From NCBI GenBank assembly GCA_030142905.1, contig JASJOG010000176.1, positions 460,501 to 524,500 on the forward strand: a stretch of DNA of 64,000 bases. The letters are read 5' to 3'. Every line of letters starts with the position of its first letter. Position 1 is the first letter of the stretch. This DNA is from Heliopora coerulea (lineage: Eukaryota > Cnidaria > Anthozoa > Scleralcyonacea > Helioporidae). The notes under the pieces were generated by a model, which was given only the letters and a program-made list of their open reading frames with translations, had not been told where the DNA came from and ran no database searches. The translations under genes and the position numbers were made by a program. Positions 36,196 to 46,980 of the stretch are shown here, one piece after another.

Positions 36196-38476
36196 CACGT
36201 CCAACACTACCTTAGTTGCTGAAAGTGGAGTTGTGGAAAATGGGATAAGTGATCATTTTCTGATTTATACTGTGCTGAAATTAAAATCACCAAAACCTCA
36301 GCCTAAGGTTATTAACGTCAGGAGTTATAGACATTACGAACGGGAGAAATTTTTAGAAGACTTGGCACAAGTACAATGGGAGAATGTGTCATTGATGGAC
36401 GATGTAAATGAAAAATTAGATTATTTTAATTGCAATTTTTTTCGGATTTTAGACAGACATGCGCCCGTCAAAACTATAAATGTTAGATACCGTAAATCTC
36501 CGTTTGTAGGCGATGAAATTAAGGATCTGATGAAGAAAAGGGACAAGTTGCACAAAATAGCGCGTCAGACTAAGAATGCCTGTGATTGGGACAGCTTTCG
36601 TTGGGCTCGTGATGTGGTAAAAGAGCAGCTGAGGGAAGCAGAAAGGAGGTATGTTCATGATGAAATTTATAGGAATAAAGAACCAAATGCAATGTGGAAG
36701 GTTATCCGAAGCTGTGTGCCGCGTAAAGAGATGTCACAGCCTGTGTATACCAAGGATATGAAGGAACTGGCTGATGAATTTAACAAATTCTATACTTCAG
36801 TTGGGGCCAGAGTTGCTGATGAGGCTAAAGCGTTAAGTGCTAAGAGTAATCTCGCCTTTCTACGACAAAATAATCCTGTATTAAGAGACGAAGAGGATGA
36901 ATTTCAATTCCGTCGTGTAACATCGTATGAAATACGTAAAATTGTAAACCTTCTTCCAACAAATAAGGCCCCTGGAATAGATAAAGTTTCACTCGCTACT
37001 GTGAAAGATGCCCTACCTATTATCCTTCCCGCGCTGACTGAGATTGTGAACTGCTCCTTATTAACTTCAGTATTTCCAGCAGCTTGGAAACATTCAGAAG
37101 TAATTCCAATTCTCAAAGAAGGGGATCATGAAACGCCGAATGACAATCGCCCTGTATCCTTACTGCCTGTGGCCTCGAAGGTATGTGAACGTGTTGCACT
37201 GAATCAATTAATGGAATACATGTCTCAGGAAAAGAGTCTCACGGACCATCAAAGTGGAAACAAGAAGTTACATTCAACAGAAACACTTAATATATTTGTG
37301 TCAGATATGATTCTCGAGGCTATTGATAGGAAAGAGTTAACGGCGGTGGTGTTGTTGGACCTATCAAAGGCATTTGACAGTATTGAACATTCACTGCTGT
37401 TTGAGAAACTGCGTTCCTTGGGTGTATCCAGGAAGGCCGTTGCTTGGTTTAAGAGTTATCTTTCAGAAAGAAGGCAGTCAGTGCGACTTGGTCATATACT
37501 TTCAGAAGCTCGCATGATCACACATGGAGTGCCTCAGGGCTCTATACTTGGCCCGGCATTATTTAACATCTATATTAACGACCTTCCTAAAGTTCCTACA
37601 GTTTGTCCTTTGGAATCGTACGTCGATGATTCAAAAATGTATTTGTCATTTTCATTGAAAAACATCAGTGCTGGGAGAACCCAATTTGAGAACGATTTAA
37701 AGAGAGTAGCTGCATGGTGTTGCTCTAGTAGCCTACTCATCAACCCTGGAAAAACTAAACTCGTTTTATTTGGTACCCCACAAATGTTAAGTCAAGTTCA
37801 GGACTTTCGAGTACCCTTCCTTGGAAAGATACTACGGCCCGTTTCTTCAGCGAAAGATTTAGGGATGGAGTTTGACAAAACCCTGAGTTATGATGAACAT
37901 ATTGTCCAAGTAGTCTCCAAATGCACAAAGTCCCTTTGTCAAATTAATCGAGTCAAACACATTTTGGACAATCGGACCTTAAAAGTGATTATAAATGCCT
38001 TAGTTTTTAGTAAACTATATTATTGTTCCTCAGTGTGGGCAAATACTTCTACGAAGAACATAATTAAACTAAAGAGTGTACAAAATTTTGCCGCAAGAAT
38101 CGTCACAGGTACAAAGAAGTATGACCATATCACGCCTGCACTGAAACAATTAGATTGGATGCCTGTTGATTATATGTTACAATACAAAGATGCTGTTATG
38201 ACATTTAAATGCTTGAATGACTTAGCCCCATCATATCTAGCCAGAAGATTTATATCCAGGTCGCAAACACATGACCGAGACACAAGATGTAAAGGCGAGT
38301 TACAGATTCCCTTTTATCGAACTGCAACGGGGCAGCGTTCATTTATATATAGGGCGACTAAACTATGGAATGAACTTGAGGATGATATTAAGAATATTTC
38401 TAATATCGAAACTTTTAAGATTTTAATAAGGAAAAAACTATATAAAGAATGTTGGAATAGCTGCATGAATAGTTAA
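36110..38476 (+). CDS. Reverse transcriptase of a CR1/jockey-group non-LTR element (788-residue frame with chimeric N-terminus)
   Basis: The frame is open for 788 codons. Roughly its first 29 codons come from antisense Penelope tail; the retrotransposon begins near 36196. It opens with the end of an endonuclease (GISDHFLIY), then a linker with RYRKSPFVGDEIKDLM. Reverse transcriptase motifs follow: TNKAPGIDKVSL, KHSEVIPILKEGD, NRPVSLLPVASKVCE, LLDLSKAFDSIEHSLL, GVPQGSILGPALFNIYIND and the catalytic YVDDSKMY (about residues 503-510). A thumb and a conserved C-terminal region (LDWMPVDYMLQYK, TKLWNELEDDI) complete it. No stop or frameshift interrupts the reverse transcriptase, so the copy is young. 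Loss of most of the endonuclease makes independent movement unlikely. Confidence 0.85.
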   Translation: MSLCACRRSERLIGGLGCRLFSSVDSDAFTSNTTLVAESGVVENGISDHFLIYTVLKLKSPKPQPKVINVRSYRHYEREKFLEDLAQVQWENVSLMDDVNEKLDYFNCNFFRILDRHAPVKTINVRYRKSPFVGDEIKDLMKKRDKLHKIARQTKNACDWDSFRWARDVVKEQLREAERRYVHDEIYRNKEPNAMWKVIRSCVPRKEMSQPVYTKDMKELADEFNKFYTSVGARVADEAKALSAKSNLAFLRQNNPVLRDEEDEFQFRRVTSYEIRKIVNLLPTNKAPGIDKVSLATVKDALPIILPALTEIVNCSLLTSVFPAAWKHSEVIPILKEGDHETPNDNRPVSLLPVASKVCERVALNQLMEYMSQEKSLTDHQSGNKKLHSTETLNIFVSDMILEAIDRKELTAVVLLDLSKAFDSIEHSLLFEKLRSLGVSRKAVAWFKSYLSERRQSVRLGHILSEARMITHGVPQGSILGPALFNIYINDLPKVPTVCPLESYVDDSKMYLSFSLKNISAGRTQFENDLKRVAAWCCSSSLLINPGKTKLVLFGTPQMLSQVQDFRVPFLGKILRPVSSAKDLGMEFDKTLSYDEHIVQVVSKCTKSLCQINRVKHILDNRTLKVIINALVFSKLYYCSSVWANTSTKNIIKLKSVQNFAARIVTGTKKYDHITPALKQLDWMPVDYMLQYKDAVMTFKCLNDLAPSYLARRFISRSQTHDRDTRCKGELQIPFYRTATGQRSFIYRATKLWNELEDDIKNISNIETFKILIRKKLYKECWNSCMNS

Positions 38477-38671
38477 CTTTTTAACTTTTTAACTTTTTAA
38501 CTTTTTAACTTTTTATCTTGTTATTAATTGTAATATATAGTTTAAATTCACATAGGTTGAGTAATTAATGATGTTAATGTAAATATAGATTTGTAACGTA
38601 CATAATCATTAATTGTAATTATTTCTGAAAAGCCAGAATGGAGAAATAAATTACTTTAATAATTAATAATA
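36196..38671 (+). mobile_element. 5'-truncated non-LTR retrotransposon nested in the Penelope tail, 7-bp duplication
   Basis: Inserted in the inverted tail. ATGCATT flanks it at 36189-36195 and 38672-38678, and the intact forward copy near 40400 shows the unoccupied text. The element starts inside the endonuclease domain and ends after a five-fold AACTTTTT tandem repeat (38474-38515), an A/T-rich 3' UTR, AATAAATT and a TAATAATAA-like terminus. Confidence 0.85.
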
Positions 38672-38704
38672 ATGCATTGAAGTGATTGGTTGGATCATGG
38701 ATAG

Positions 38705-40531
38705 AAAGCCGATTACATCAACAAAGCCAATGAACTACTCCAAGACACCAATACATACCAAAAACTAGATAAAAACCCTACGAAGACAACTACCTCCCGC
38801 ATCAACAAAAAACTGAAGACGCTAAAAGACCAACAAAAGCTTGAAGATCACACATACTTAAGAATCCGACCTAATGACGCAACCATCGCCAAATTCTACG
38901 GACTTCCGAAGATACACAAACCAAATGTCCCACTACGCCCTATCGTCTCTCTCCCCGGCTCACCTACATTCAAACTATCAAAATACCTCGCTACCATTCT
39001 CCAACCTCTAGTAAAGTCTTCACCGCATTCCATCAACAACGTCAACACATTTCTCCAACAGATAAAAGACCTTGAAATCGAACCAAATGAAACTATGGTA
39101 TCCTTCGACGTCGTATCATTGTTCACATCTATACCGTTATCTACAGCAAGACGAATAACCGACCAACTCCTTTCTTCCAACTCATCATGGACATCCGGAA
39201 CCTCATTGAGCAAAGACAACATCTTAGACCTCCTCGACCTCTGTTTATCCACCGAATTTCAATTCCATAACTCATACTACAGACAAACCTCCGGCACGCC
39301 CATGGGATCACCCCTCTCCAGCTTCTTGGCCGAAGCCGTCATGCAAGATTTGGAACGGAAAGTATTCTCTGAAAACAACAACATAAAACTATGGAATAGA
39401 TACGTCGACGATGTATTTGCTATTACAAAAACAGAACAAATCGATGAGTTGTACCACACCATCAACAACACCACCGAAGGTATCGCTTTTACAATGGAGA
39501 CAGAGCATAACTACCAAATAGCATTCATGGACGTTTTACTCACAAGAACAGACAACGGAAAGATCAAAACCCAAGTGTACCGAAAGAAAACCTATACCGA
39601 TCAAATATTAAACTACCATAGCAACCACCCAACCCTACACAAGATCAACTGTATCAGAACTCTCTTCAACCGAATTGAAACTCACTACAACACCCAAGAG
39701 AACAAAAAGAAAGAACGAGAATACCTACACGAAACATTCAGAAAGAACAACTACCCTAGACACTTCATCGACAAATTCAGCGTACAACGACAAGACAATC
39801 CTCCACGAAACACGAACGACGAACAAGACTGCAACGCTACTCAAACAAGACACATAACTCTACCCTACATACGAACCATATCCGAAATAACGTCAAGAAT
39901 ACTGGAACAACATCACATAAAAGTAGCACACAAACCCACTGGTAAACTCAGATCTATATTCACTACACATAAAGATACCGTCGACAACCTTGAAAAACAT
40001 AACGCCATTTATATGATCCCTTGCCGTGACTGCAACAACGTTTACATTGGCGAAACCTCGAAGACTATTAACCCAAGACTAACCGAACACAAAAATGCAA
40101 TCAAACGACAAGACTCACGATCACTCCCAGCTGCACACGTCCAAAATACTGACCACAGATTCCATTGGGCCAACACAAAAGTACTAGGACAAGCAAACAC
40201 AAGATATGCACTCGAATTTAAGGAAGCATGGCACAGCCTCGACAAACCCGCAATTAACAGACATATCGACATTCCCGCAGCATACCACCAGCTCCGATTC
40301 AAAATCCGAAACGAAGACTGCAAAACATACATAAATACATCAAAACAGCCCACTAACATCACATCACAGCCTTCTATCCATGATCCAACCAATCACTTCA
40401 ATGCATCAGAATCCACCGATGAGAACAGCCGACAGCCCAATCCACCTATCAGACGCTCGGAACGCCTACACGCGCAAAGACTCATGGACCAAGCTGATAG
40501 AAGCAAACCACGTGCAAATACCTCACCATAA
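38705..40531 (+). CDS. Penelope-like element polyprotein: reverse transcriptase plus GIY-YIG endonuclease, 5'-truncated
   Basis: The frame is open from the junction at 38705 to the stop at 40529-40531 (609 codons including the stop); the first Met is at 39095. Motifs in order: KFYGLPKIHKPNVPLRPIVS, SFDVVSLFTSIPL, GTPMGSPLSSFLAEAVMQDL, the catalytic RYVDDVFAI, then VYRKKTYTDQIL. A GIY-YIG endonuclease core (CRDCNNVYIGETSKTI, LTEHK) follows near the C-terminus. The N-terminal part before the first reverse transcriptase block is missing because the copy abuts its own inverted tail. The 3' end continues to about 40600 with a CTGACGA...GAAAGCTCGAC hairpin. No internal stop, so recent. Confidence 0.85.
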   Translation, partial: KADYINKANELLQDTNTYQKLDKNPTKTTTSRINKKLKTLKDQQKLEDHTYLRIRPNDATIAKFYGLPKIHKPNVPLRPIVSLPGSPTFKLSKYLATILQPLVKSSPHSINNVNTFLQQIKDLEIEPNETMVSFDVVSLFTSIPLSTARRITDQLLSSNSSWTSGTSLSKDNILDLLDLCLSTEFQFHNSYYRQTSGTPMGSPLSSFLAEAVMQDLERKVFSENNNIKLWNRYVDDVFAITKTEQIDELYHTINNTTEGIAFTMETEHNYQIAFMDVLLTRTDNGKIKTQVYRKKTYTDQILNYHSNHPTLHKINCIRTLFNRIETHYNTQENKKKEREYLHETFRKNNYPRHFIDKFSVQRQDNPPRNTNDEQDCNATQTRHITLPYIRTISEITSRILEQHHIKVAHKPTGKLRSIFTTHKDTVDNLEKHNAIYMIPCRDCNNVYIGETSKTINPRLTEHKNAIKRQDSRSLPAAHVQNTDHRFHWANTKVLGQANTRYALEFKEAWHSLDKPAINRHIDIPAAYHQLRFKIRNEDCKTYINTSKQPTNITSQPSIHDPTNHFNASESTDENSRQPNPPIRRSERLHAQRLMDQADRSKPRANTSP

Positions 40532-40603
40532 CCTGACGAAGACTTGAAGGACCAAGTCGAAAGCTCGACACAGTTAAACACAAATCCGGAGAACAAAAAT
40601 CAT

Positions 40604-40646
<43 letters not shown>
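40604..40646. repeat. AT dinucleotide microsatellite
   Basis: About 20 TA units between two unrelated Penelope-like copies that lie tail to tail. The repeat carries the reading frame of the minus-strand copy into antisense sequence of the other, producing a false fusion. Confidence 0.9.
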
Positions 40647-40649
<3 letters not shown>

Positions 40650-41455
40650 CGTTAAGAAATGGCGAGAGGTTTCACCAATGTAGCGGGAATTACATCCCGC
40701 ACAAGTAAATTCATAAACTACGAATGATTTAAGAGCTGTGGGAATCGGGTCCTTAAAACTGAAAAAGGTTTTGATTTTGAAAGTAGAGAACACTAGTTTG
40801 ATATTAAGGTCTTTACAGAAACGTTTACACAATTGTCTTATTTTGATTTGGGTAAGTCTAGAATAATTACCAATGTAAGGGAGTTTGAGATAGTGGATAT
40901 TGGTATTTTCCGTGTTGTTGGAAACATTTTTGTCAGGGTTTTGTCTGGGTGTCCTTAAATATTGTTTAGTGATTTTGTCAATAAAGTGAGAAGGAAAACA
41001 ATTACGTTTGAAAATTTCTGACAGTTTGTTGAGATCTTTGTTTAAGCCGGCGTTGGTGTTGTTAATTTTGAATGTCCTGTGAACGAGAGTGCGAATTAGA
41101 CCTGTTTTGTAGTTTAGCGTCGTGAAACTGAAAAAATTTGTTAAAAGTCCAGTAAAGGTTTTTTTGCGAAAGACAGAAGTAACACAAACGTTGGACGAAT
41201 TATATATTAAAACATCAAGGAAGGGGAGTTTACCATTTAACTGTTTTTCGTAAGTGAATTTTATGTTGGGATGTTGAGCGTTGATGTAATCAAAGAATAA
41301 CATAGCGTCGTGTTCGTTGTCAAATAAACAGCAAATGTCATCAACATATCTACGGTAAATTGAGATTTTCGAATCTTTGTAGTTTTCAAGCCAGGATTTT
41401 TCATGATATCCCATAAAAAGATTAGCTAAAATAGGAGCAAGAGGAGAACCCATAG
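40650..41455 (-). pseudogene. Fragment of a second Penelope-like family: reverse transcriptase C-half plus start of GIY-YIG
   Basis: Read on the minus strand from 41453: GSPLAPILANLFMGYHEKS, the catalytic YRRYVDDICCLF, KLPFLDVLIY, VFRKKTFTGLL and FVVYEFTCAGCNSRYIGET at the start of a GIY-YIG domain. The domain is cut off at the AT microsatellite. The 5' side ends abruptly at about 41455. The protein differs clearly from the copies at 30-32 kb and 38.7-40.5 kb, so it is another lineage. No internal stop occurs before the truncation. Confidence 0.8.
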
Positions 41456-41761
41456 CGACTCCAGTTTCACGCCGCTAATTTCAGTTTCACGAGGCTAGTG
41501 AGCGTGCGCAAATTTGCTAGCGACATGACTCATCCTGTAGAGTGCTCAATATGAACCAAAAGGCCATAGAGAGATATCTAACTACAATCTGCAGACGTAT
41601 GTTTCGCTGTACCACGGCTTATCAGTGCAGCTTGGAAGGAGCATGGATTGATAAGGGAACAGAGTGCTCAAATCGCTACACGAACGGTGGGTTTTGCTTA
41701 ACGCTGTGTGTTACCCTTATATGTCCATAGAGTGCTCAACAACATCCAAATGTGGGAGACT

Positions 41762-41768
41762 ATATCTA

Positions 41769-41859
<91 letters not shown>

Positions 41860-41895
41860 ATACATACATTTATATATATATATATATACCTATAT
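41762..41895. repeat. CTAT tetranucleotide microsatellite followed by TA-rich tract
   Basis: Roughly 22 to 24 uninterrupted CTAT units, then ATATAC/TATA-rich sequence. It opens Tyr/Ile/Leu/Ser-rich frames that are not coding. Confidence 0.95.
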
Positions 41896-41947
41896 ATATA
41901 GGTGACAAATTAATGCTACCACGACTTAAAGAATTTTTAAAAATATA

Positions 41948-42892
41948 CAGTGGAACCTGTATATAACGGCCCTGTATTAAGCGGCCAGTTTTCAAAGTCC
42001 CGAATTTTGGCCCATACACATGCTGTAATTGTTACCTCAATTAAGCGTCCGTGGCCACCTTTAAGCAGTCCCATGTTTGTCTTTCTTTGTTCTTTTTACC
42101 TGTATTAAGCGGTCACCCTTAAACGGAAACCCAAAGCCACGTGTCTTTTCATGCCGTATTTTCTTGTGTCTGATTGTGATTAAGAAGCGATCCATCATCA
42201 TTATAGAAATGACAATGCTAATGCTTATAATTAACCGTTCATCATGGTCAATTTTTTCCAGATGTCAACAATGAGCTGCAGTACAAAATCACGAGATGCA
42301 AAACATTTTGTTTCGAATCTGCTTCCCTCTAGCTCTACTTGAAATTACTTTTTCAGATAGCTTGTTCTTAAGCAGTGTGATTGTGAAGAAATGGCTTCCA
42401 AACATATACTTGCACGAGATTTCCAGGTCATAACCTCCACCACTTTCAATGCGCTTGCCCTTTACAGTGACTTTTCTGTAGCTTGTTGGTTTGAATTTTA
42501 TTTCCAACAACGCTACTTTAGCAAAATTTCCGTTTTATCTCCACGTTGATCATAAGAACTATGAAATGACGGAATGAAATGTACGTCGTTGTGAACTGTA
42601 AGTCAAAAATACTGCATAGGAGAGCAAAAGACAATTGATTGTACCTTTTCATAACTTTACGTTTATTGCACCGCTACATTTACAAGATAGCAACTTTGTT
42701 GAAAGTAAAGATCGCCTCAAAGAGCGTTGATTTTCTTATTGTTTGCTTGAATGCAGTGTCGTATGACACGCTATTGAAACTGACATTTGACCACGCCCAG
42801 CGAGTATTTTTAGTGATCCTGTATTAAGCGGCCACCTGCATTAAGCGGCCAGTTTCTGAAGTCCCGAGGGTGGCCGTTATATACAGGTTCTA
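41948..42892. mobile_element. Non-autonomous pogo/Tigger-like DNA transposon
   Basis: Left end CAGTGGAACCTGTATATAAC and right end GTTATATACAGGTTCTA are inverted. Both sides carry the subterminal phrase CTGTATTAAGCGGCC(A) and AGTCCCGA. TA precedes the left end. The CAGT...GGCCGT terminus resembles pogo-type Tc1/mariner elements. No transposase frame is visible inside, so it depends on another element. Confidence 0.62.
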
Positions 42893-42904
42893 TATATATG
42901 TATA

Positions 42905-43150
42905 TGTATGTATGTATAGTTCTAAAATTCATCGAGAATTCATGAGGAAAATCGAATATAAAATCGTAGCCGTATTGGTTTTTATATGTAATAAAGACAC
43001 ATGTGGTTTTATGTGTGAAGAAGTTCATTTTTTCGGCTTACAAAGGATAAATCTCCAAACTTTCTTCTCGAATTAGCGTATTAAGAGGTTCATTTTAGAA
43101 GACATGTCAAAAACTAGCAGCATTTGCCGCTCGGGTTTTAATATTATATA
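42905..43150. repeat. Dispersed repeat, copy 2 (see 7630-7930)
   Basis: Collinear with OGDH intron 1 sequence as described for the first copy. At 43130-43260 an imperfect inverted repeat follows (AACCGAGCAG..., GCTTTATCGGG / CCCGATAAAGC), probably the end of the same element. Confidence 0.6.
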
Positions 43151-43632
43151 TGTAATATTTAAAAACCGAGCAGGAGTGCTTTATCGGGATTTGAAACACT
43201 AGGCGATAGTTGAGTGTTTTAGACCCGATAAAGCACGTACTGCGGGTTTTTTAAATGTCTTATGAAATTCACCACCTAATCAGGGCCGTACTCAGAAAAT
43301 TCTACAGGGAGGTGTAAGCTCACTTCAACCGACTGACGCACGAGCTTGTACCGACTATATCCTGTCAATCGAACCTTTTGTCTTTCCGTCGAGTGCCTAC
43401 TAAAATGACACTAGTCAACTGGTGAAATGGTCAATTAGTCCCACGTTAATAAGTACGCACTATCAATACGAAATGAAAACATGATGGTATTTTAGTATTA
43501 AAATTCACGTCTTTAGTGATCTCTCGTTGATTACATATAAGCAAAACATTTAACATCAACTTTAGATTTGTGAGTATTAAATTTGGTAGTTTGAAATTAA
43601 TTTAAATTGATAAGTGCTAAAAGTTAATGATT

Positions 43633-46075
43633 CTATTTGTCCGGGCTGAATGGAAACGATCTAAATCGAACACGTCTTTTCTTCAAATGAACCCAGTTTT
43701 GAATAATGGTGTTTAGATCTAACCCCTCTGAAATATCTCTTTCACATGAAATCAACATAAGATCTTCCAGGCGATCTTGGAGCATAGTGCTTCTTAACTT
43801 GTTCTTGACCACTTTCAGTTTGCTGAATGATCTTTCATTTGAAGCCACAGTGACTGGTGTCGTTTGAAGAAAGGTGAACGCCATGTTGCAAGTGGGGTAG
43901 ACAAGCTTTTTCTTACTGACGAAGGCAGCAACTTCACGGACTGACTTGGTTTTCAACGGCTTTCCGTCAATAGAGTCTTCTCTCAAGACAATGAGCTCTC
44001 CGACAAGGCTTTCACTTGTTAAGCTTCCGCCCAACAACTTGCACAAACTCTCTGCTAATTGTCCACTGATTTCTCCCCACGGTGGCAGCAAGACTGAAAA
44101 AGGTTTTATGTTCATAAAAACCCGATTCCAGTTCTCTCTACAATCTGTAATAATCTCATCAAGAACAGAGAACGTTTCCTTCCGGTAAAAACTGGCGAAA
44201 CCAACCTCAGCCTCGTTTTCACACGTATCATCCAGCCTCCTTGGGGGCACTCTTCTCCTGTGATGATGACTGAATTCTTCTTCCGGATCGCATCCAACGT
44301 GCCTTGCCATCGCTGCAGCAGCCTTCACCTGCTTATCTACATCAACTTCATTGCGAATCCTTCCCAAAGTTTTTGTTGTCGTGGACACCAAAGTAAGGGC
44401 ATCAAGTAAGTTCAAACCTTCTTCCTGAAGCTGAACGACGAGCACCTTGCAATGACGCATAATAAATCTCATTATTCCCAGGCTGAGAATGAAGTCGTAC
44501 ATTTTCATTTTCTTCAGAAGTGCCTTGGCCTGATCACGGGTGTTTGTGTCCGAATCCAGCTCTTTGTCGATAATTTTTGCGAAGCTGAGAGACTATCGAC
44601 TCAAAGGAGATCCAAACACTATTGATGGACTCCGATCTGGCTATCCACCGAGTTTGCGAAAGATTTCGCAGCTTTAATGCTTCTTCGACGCTCTCTTGGG
44701 CTTTTGTAAGTGCTTCAGACCGCTTGGTGCTGCTTGAGAAAAACGCGTACAATGACTGTAGGAGGACAAACATTGATGACACTATGGTACTAGCTTTGCA
44801 ACTTCGTTCTACAAATGTATTCAACCGATGAGCTTGGCATGGAATGTAAGGCACTTCCTTCTCTGGGAAGTCTTTTTTGATCTTCTCATTGAGCTTCTTG
44901 TGACAACCGTTGTAGTCTCCAGACATACACGCCGTTAAGTCATAGGACTGGAAAAAGAGCTTCCCCACATCGACCCTATGATTGTTGAGACATCTCAATA
45001 TCTCTGTTGCATGTCCATCGCCAGATTTATCTCCTAGCACCGTCAAAGAAAGCAAACGTTCCACTGGTTTGTTATCTGCGACGTACCTCACAACGATAGA
45101 CAAATGGTCTTTATTGCTCGAATCTGGAGTCGTGTCGGCCATCACCGAGAATGCTGGTGATTCTTCTAATTCCTTGACAACTCGATGTCGGACTGCATCA
45201 CCAATGAGCTTGATAAACTCATTTTGAGAACGTCTACTCAAGTATATGAAATGATAAGGACGCATTCTCTCCTCGTTCAGCCAATAACTCAGTAGGCGGC
45301 AGTGGCGACTCAACAACTGGACTACTTGGTAGAAGTTGCTGGATTCATCTGTTTCTCCACGAAACACAATATTTTGCATCGCTAAAGTGCGGACAATATC
45401 ACAAAGGATGGTGACCACTCTGGTGTTCAATGTGGCATCATCTGCTTCCTTAATTAACTCCTGGCGGCGAGATGAATCGAAAAGTGCATCAACTTTTTGA
45501 TTAGGATTTATAAATCTGGCAAAATCCCTTAGTGTCCCTATGTGTCCCTGGCTGGTGAAATGCTGTGACAGTTTCCCTTTCTTCTTGGTTCCGACACTCT
45601 TCATCTTATGCCACTGCCTTACTCGATTTACTGTCGATGCTTTGTCTGCTGAGGGTCTTCGAACTCCTTCTGGGAACAGGCAACACACGAAACGAAAGGC
45701 TGCATCTTTCTGGACGCTATGTATATATATATAACTGCAGACGGAACCGTTTCGGCCTTATATATATATATATATATATATATAAGGGTAATCCTGGTAC
45801 CATTGGCTCGAAAACCTATTTTGTTCACCAGGTGGGATACTTGAATCGTTGCTTGGGTAGGCCGCTAATTTGGGTTGGTAAGGCCCCATGTTGATTAGAA
45901 ATTCCCGTTGGTTATCGGATGAAATTTCACCTCGCTTTCCAGGATCGTGTTCCAGCAAATAAGCTATTTCCTGCCGAGAAACTGATCCTCTGCTTTTCTC
46001 TTTCTTTATCTTTCCAAAACAGCATTTTGATGTCCTAATCCTTCCCTCTCTCCTTACTAACACCTTTTTTGTCAT
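43633..46075 (-). pseudogene. hAT-superfamily transposase-like gene (ZMYM/TTF zinc-finger family), broken
   Basis: Read on the minus strand. An N-terminal part has INMGPYQPKLAAYPSN and QNRFSSQWYQDYP (about 45900-45790). It is interrupted by a TA-microsatellite-bearing insertion (45717-45784). The TTF-type zinc-finger remainder then resumes (KDAAFRFVCCLFPEGV in register). A DUF4371-like region follows (FSVMADTTPDSSNKDHLSIV, SYDLTACMSGDYNGCHKKLN, IPCQAHRLNTFVE, LSQTRWIARSESI). A one-base frameshift in a run of A near 44568 separates it from the C-terminal part. That part ends with the hAT dimerisation motif VTVASNERSFSKLKVVKNK and LRSTMLQDRLEDLMLISCE. Many animal genomes hold domesticated relatives, but two breaks make this copy non-functional. 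Confidence 0.8.
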
Positions 46076-46174
46076 TCCTTAGTTACAGTCTTACTTAATA
46101 ATTATCCGCCACCTCTTTCGTCATGCCTTAGCAACACTCACCACTCCGCTTTATCTCAAGCTGTTCTCTCAGAA

Positions 46175-46225
46175 AAACTTTCTGAGTCCTTGACGGGAAT
46201 CGAACCCGTAACCTTTTCTCTTTTA
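46175..46225 (-). repeat. tRNA-like SINE fragment
   Basis: The minus strand reads GGTTACGGGTTCGATTCCCG, a B-box-bearing T arm, then GACTCAGAAAG with the same CTCAGAAA / TTTCTGAG hairpin tail as the SINEs near 24.3 kb. The head is incomplete. Confidence 0.6.
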
Positions 46226-46404
46226 ATCTATAAACATCGCACAAGTGTTTCTCTTACTCTTTCTCTTGTGGAAAAGCTGGACAGGGTATAAAGAGTACAG
46301 ACAGGAGAGCTTGTAGTTTAACGACGGTTATCATCGTACTGGTGTCTCAGTCGAGTTCATAATACGATGAAAAGCGAAGAACCAAAATCACATGTAAGTA
46401 GATA

Positions 46405-46978
46405 TTTTCAGACCCCGTTTTTATAAGCGATTTGTTGATGATTCTCTTTCGACAATGCCAGATACTAGCTCAGTTTATTCTTTTTCGTCAACTTTAAATA
46501 GCGTACATCCATCAGTAAAATTTACTATGGAAATTGCTGAGAATAACAGGCTTCTTTTTATGGGAATGACTGTTACTGAGGTTGACAGTGCTTTAGAATT
46601 TGAAGTTTATCGAAAGCCTACTAATACAGTATTACTTTTGCACTCCCACAGTCATGTAGACTAGAGCTAAAAAAAAGAGTCTTTTGCGGACGATGCTTAA
46701 TCGTGCTTCTCGATTATCTTCCACAAGGAGTGCGTTTCTTATTGAATGTCAAAAGCTTAGATCTTTGTTTTTGAAGTTAAAATACCCGGAGAGTTTGATT
46801 CGTACTATTATTTGTGAATTTATCGAGAGATAACCTGGTGTGGGCTCTGGTTCTGAAAGTTCTAATAAGAATGGTGACATTCCTATTACTAGGATAGTAT
46901 TGCCGAATAAAGATCAGAAATCAGCGGATTTAGTTAGTAATTGTCGCACAACCTTCGCTCATTTCTGCGGTGATTGTT
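46405..46978 (+). pseudogene. Penelope-like reverse transcriptase fragment, third lineage
   Basis: FLYKRFVDDSLSTMPD near 46425 is the catalytic block. Then come SVHPSVKFTMEIAENN, LLFMGMTV and VYRKPTNT (as EVYRKPTNT), followed after an in-frame stop by LRTMLNRASRLSS-like text in a shifted frame, and a region up to about 46975 with several stops. Both ends are truncated. It is distinct from the other Penelope copies in the window. Confidence 0.6.
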
Positions 46979-46980
46979 CG

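Noticed and set aside
40482..41453. 323-residue protein as one product
   Set aside because: The last third is an AT microsatellite plus antisense sequence of the neighbouring Penelope tail. Only the first part is a real reverse transcriptase remnant.
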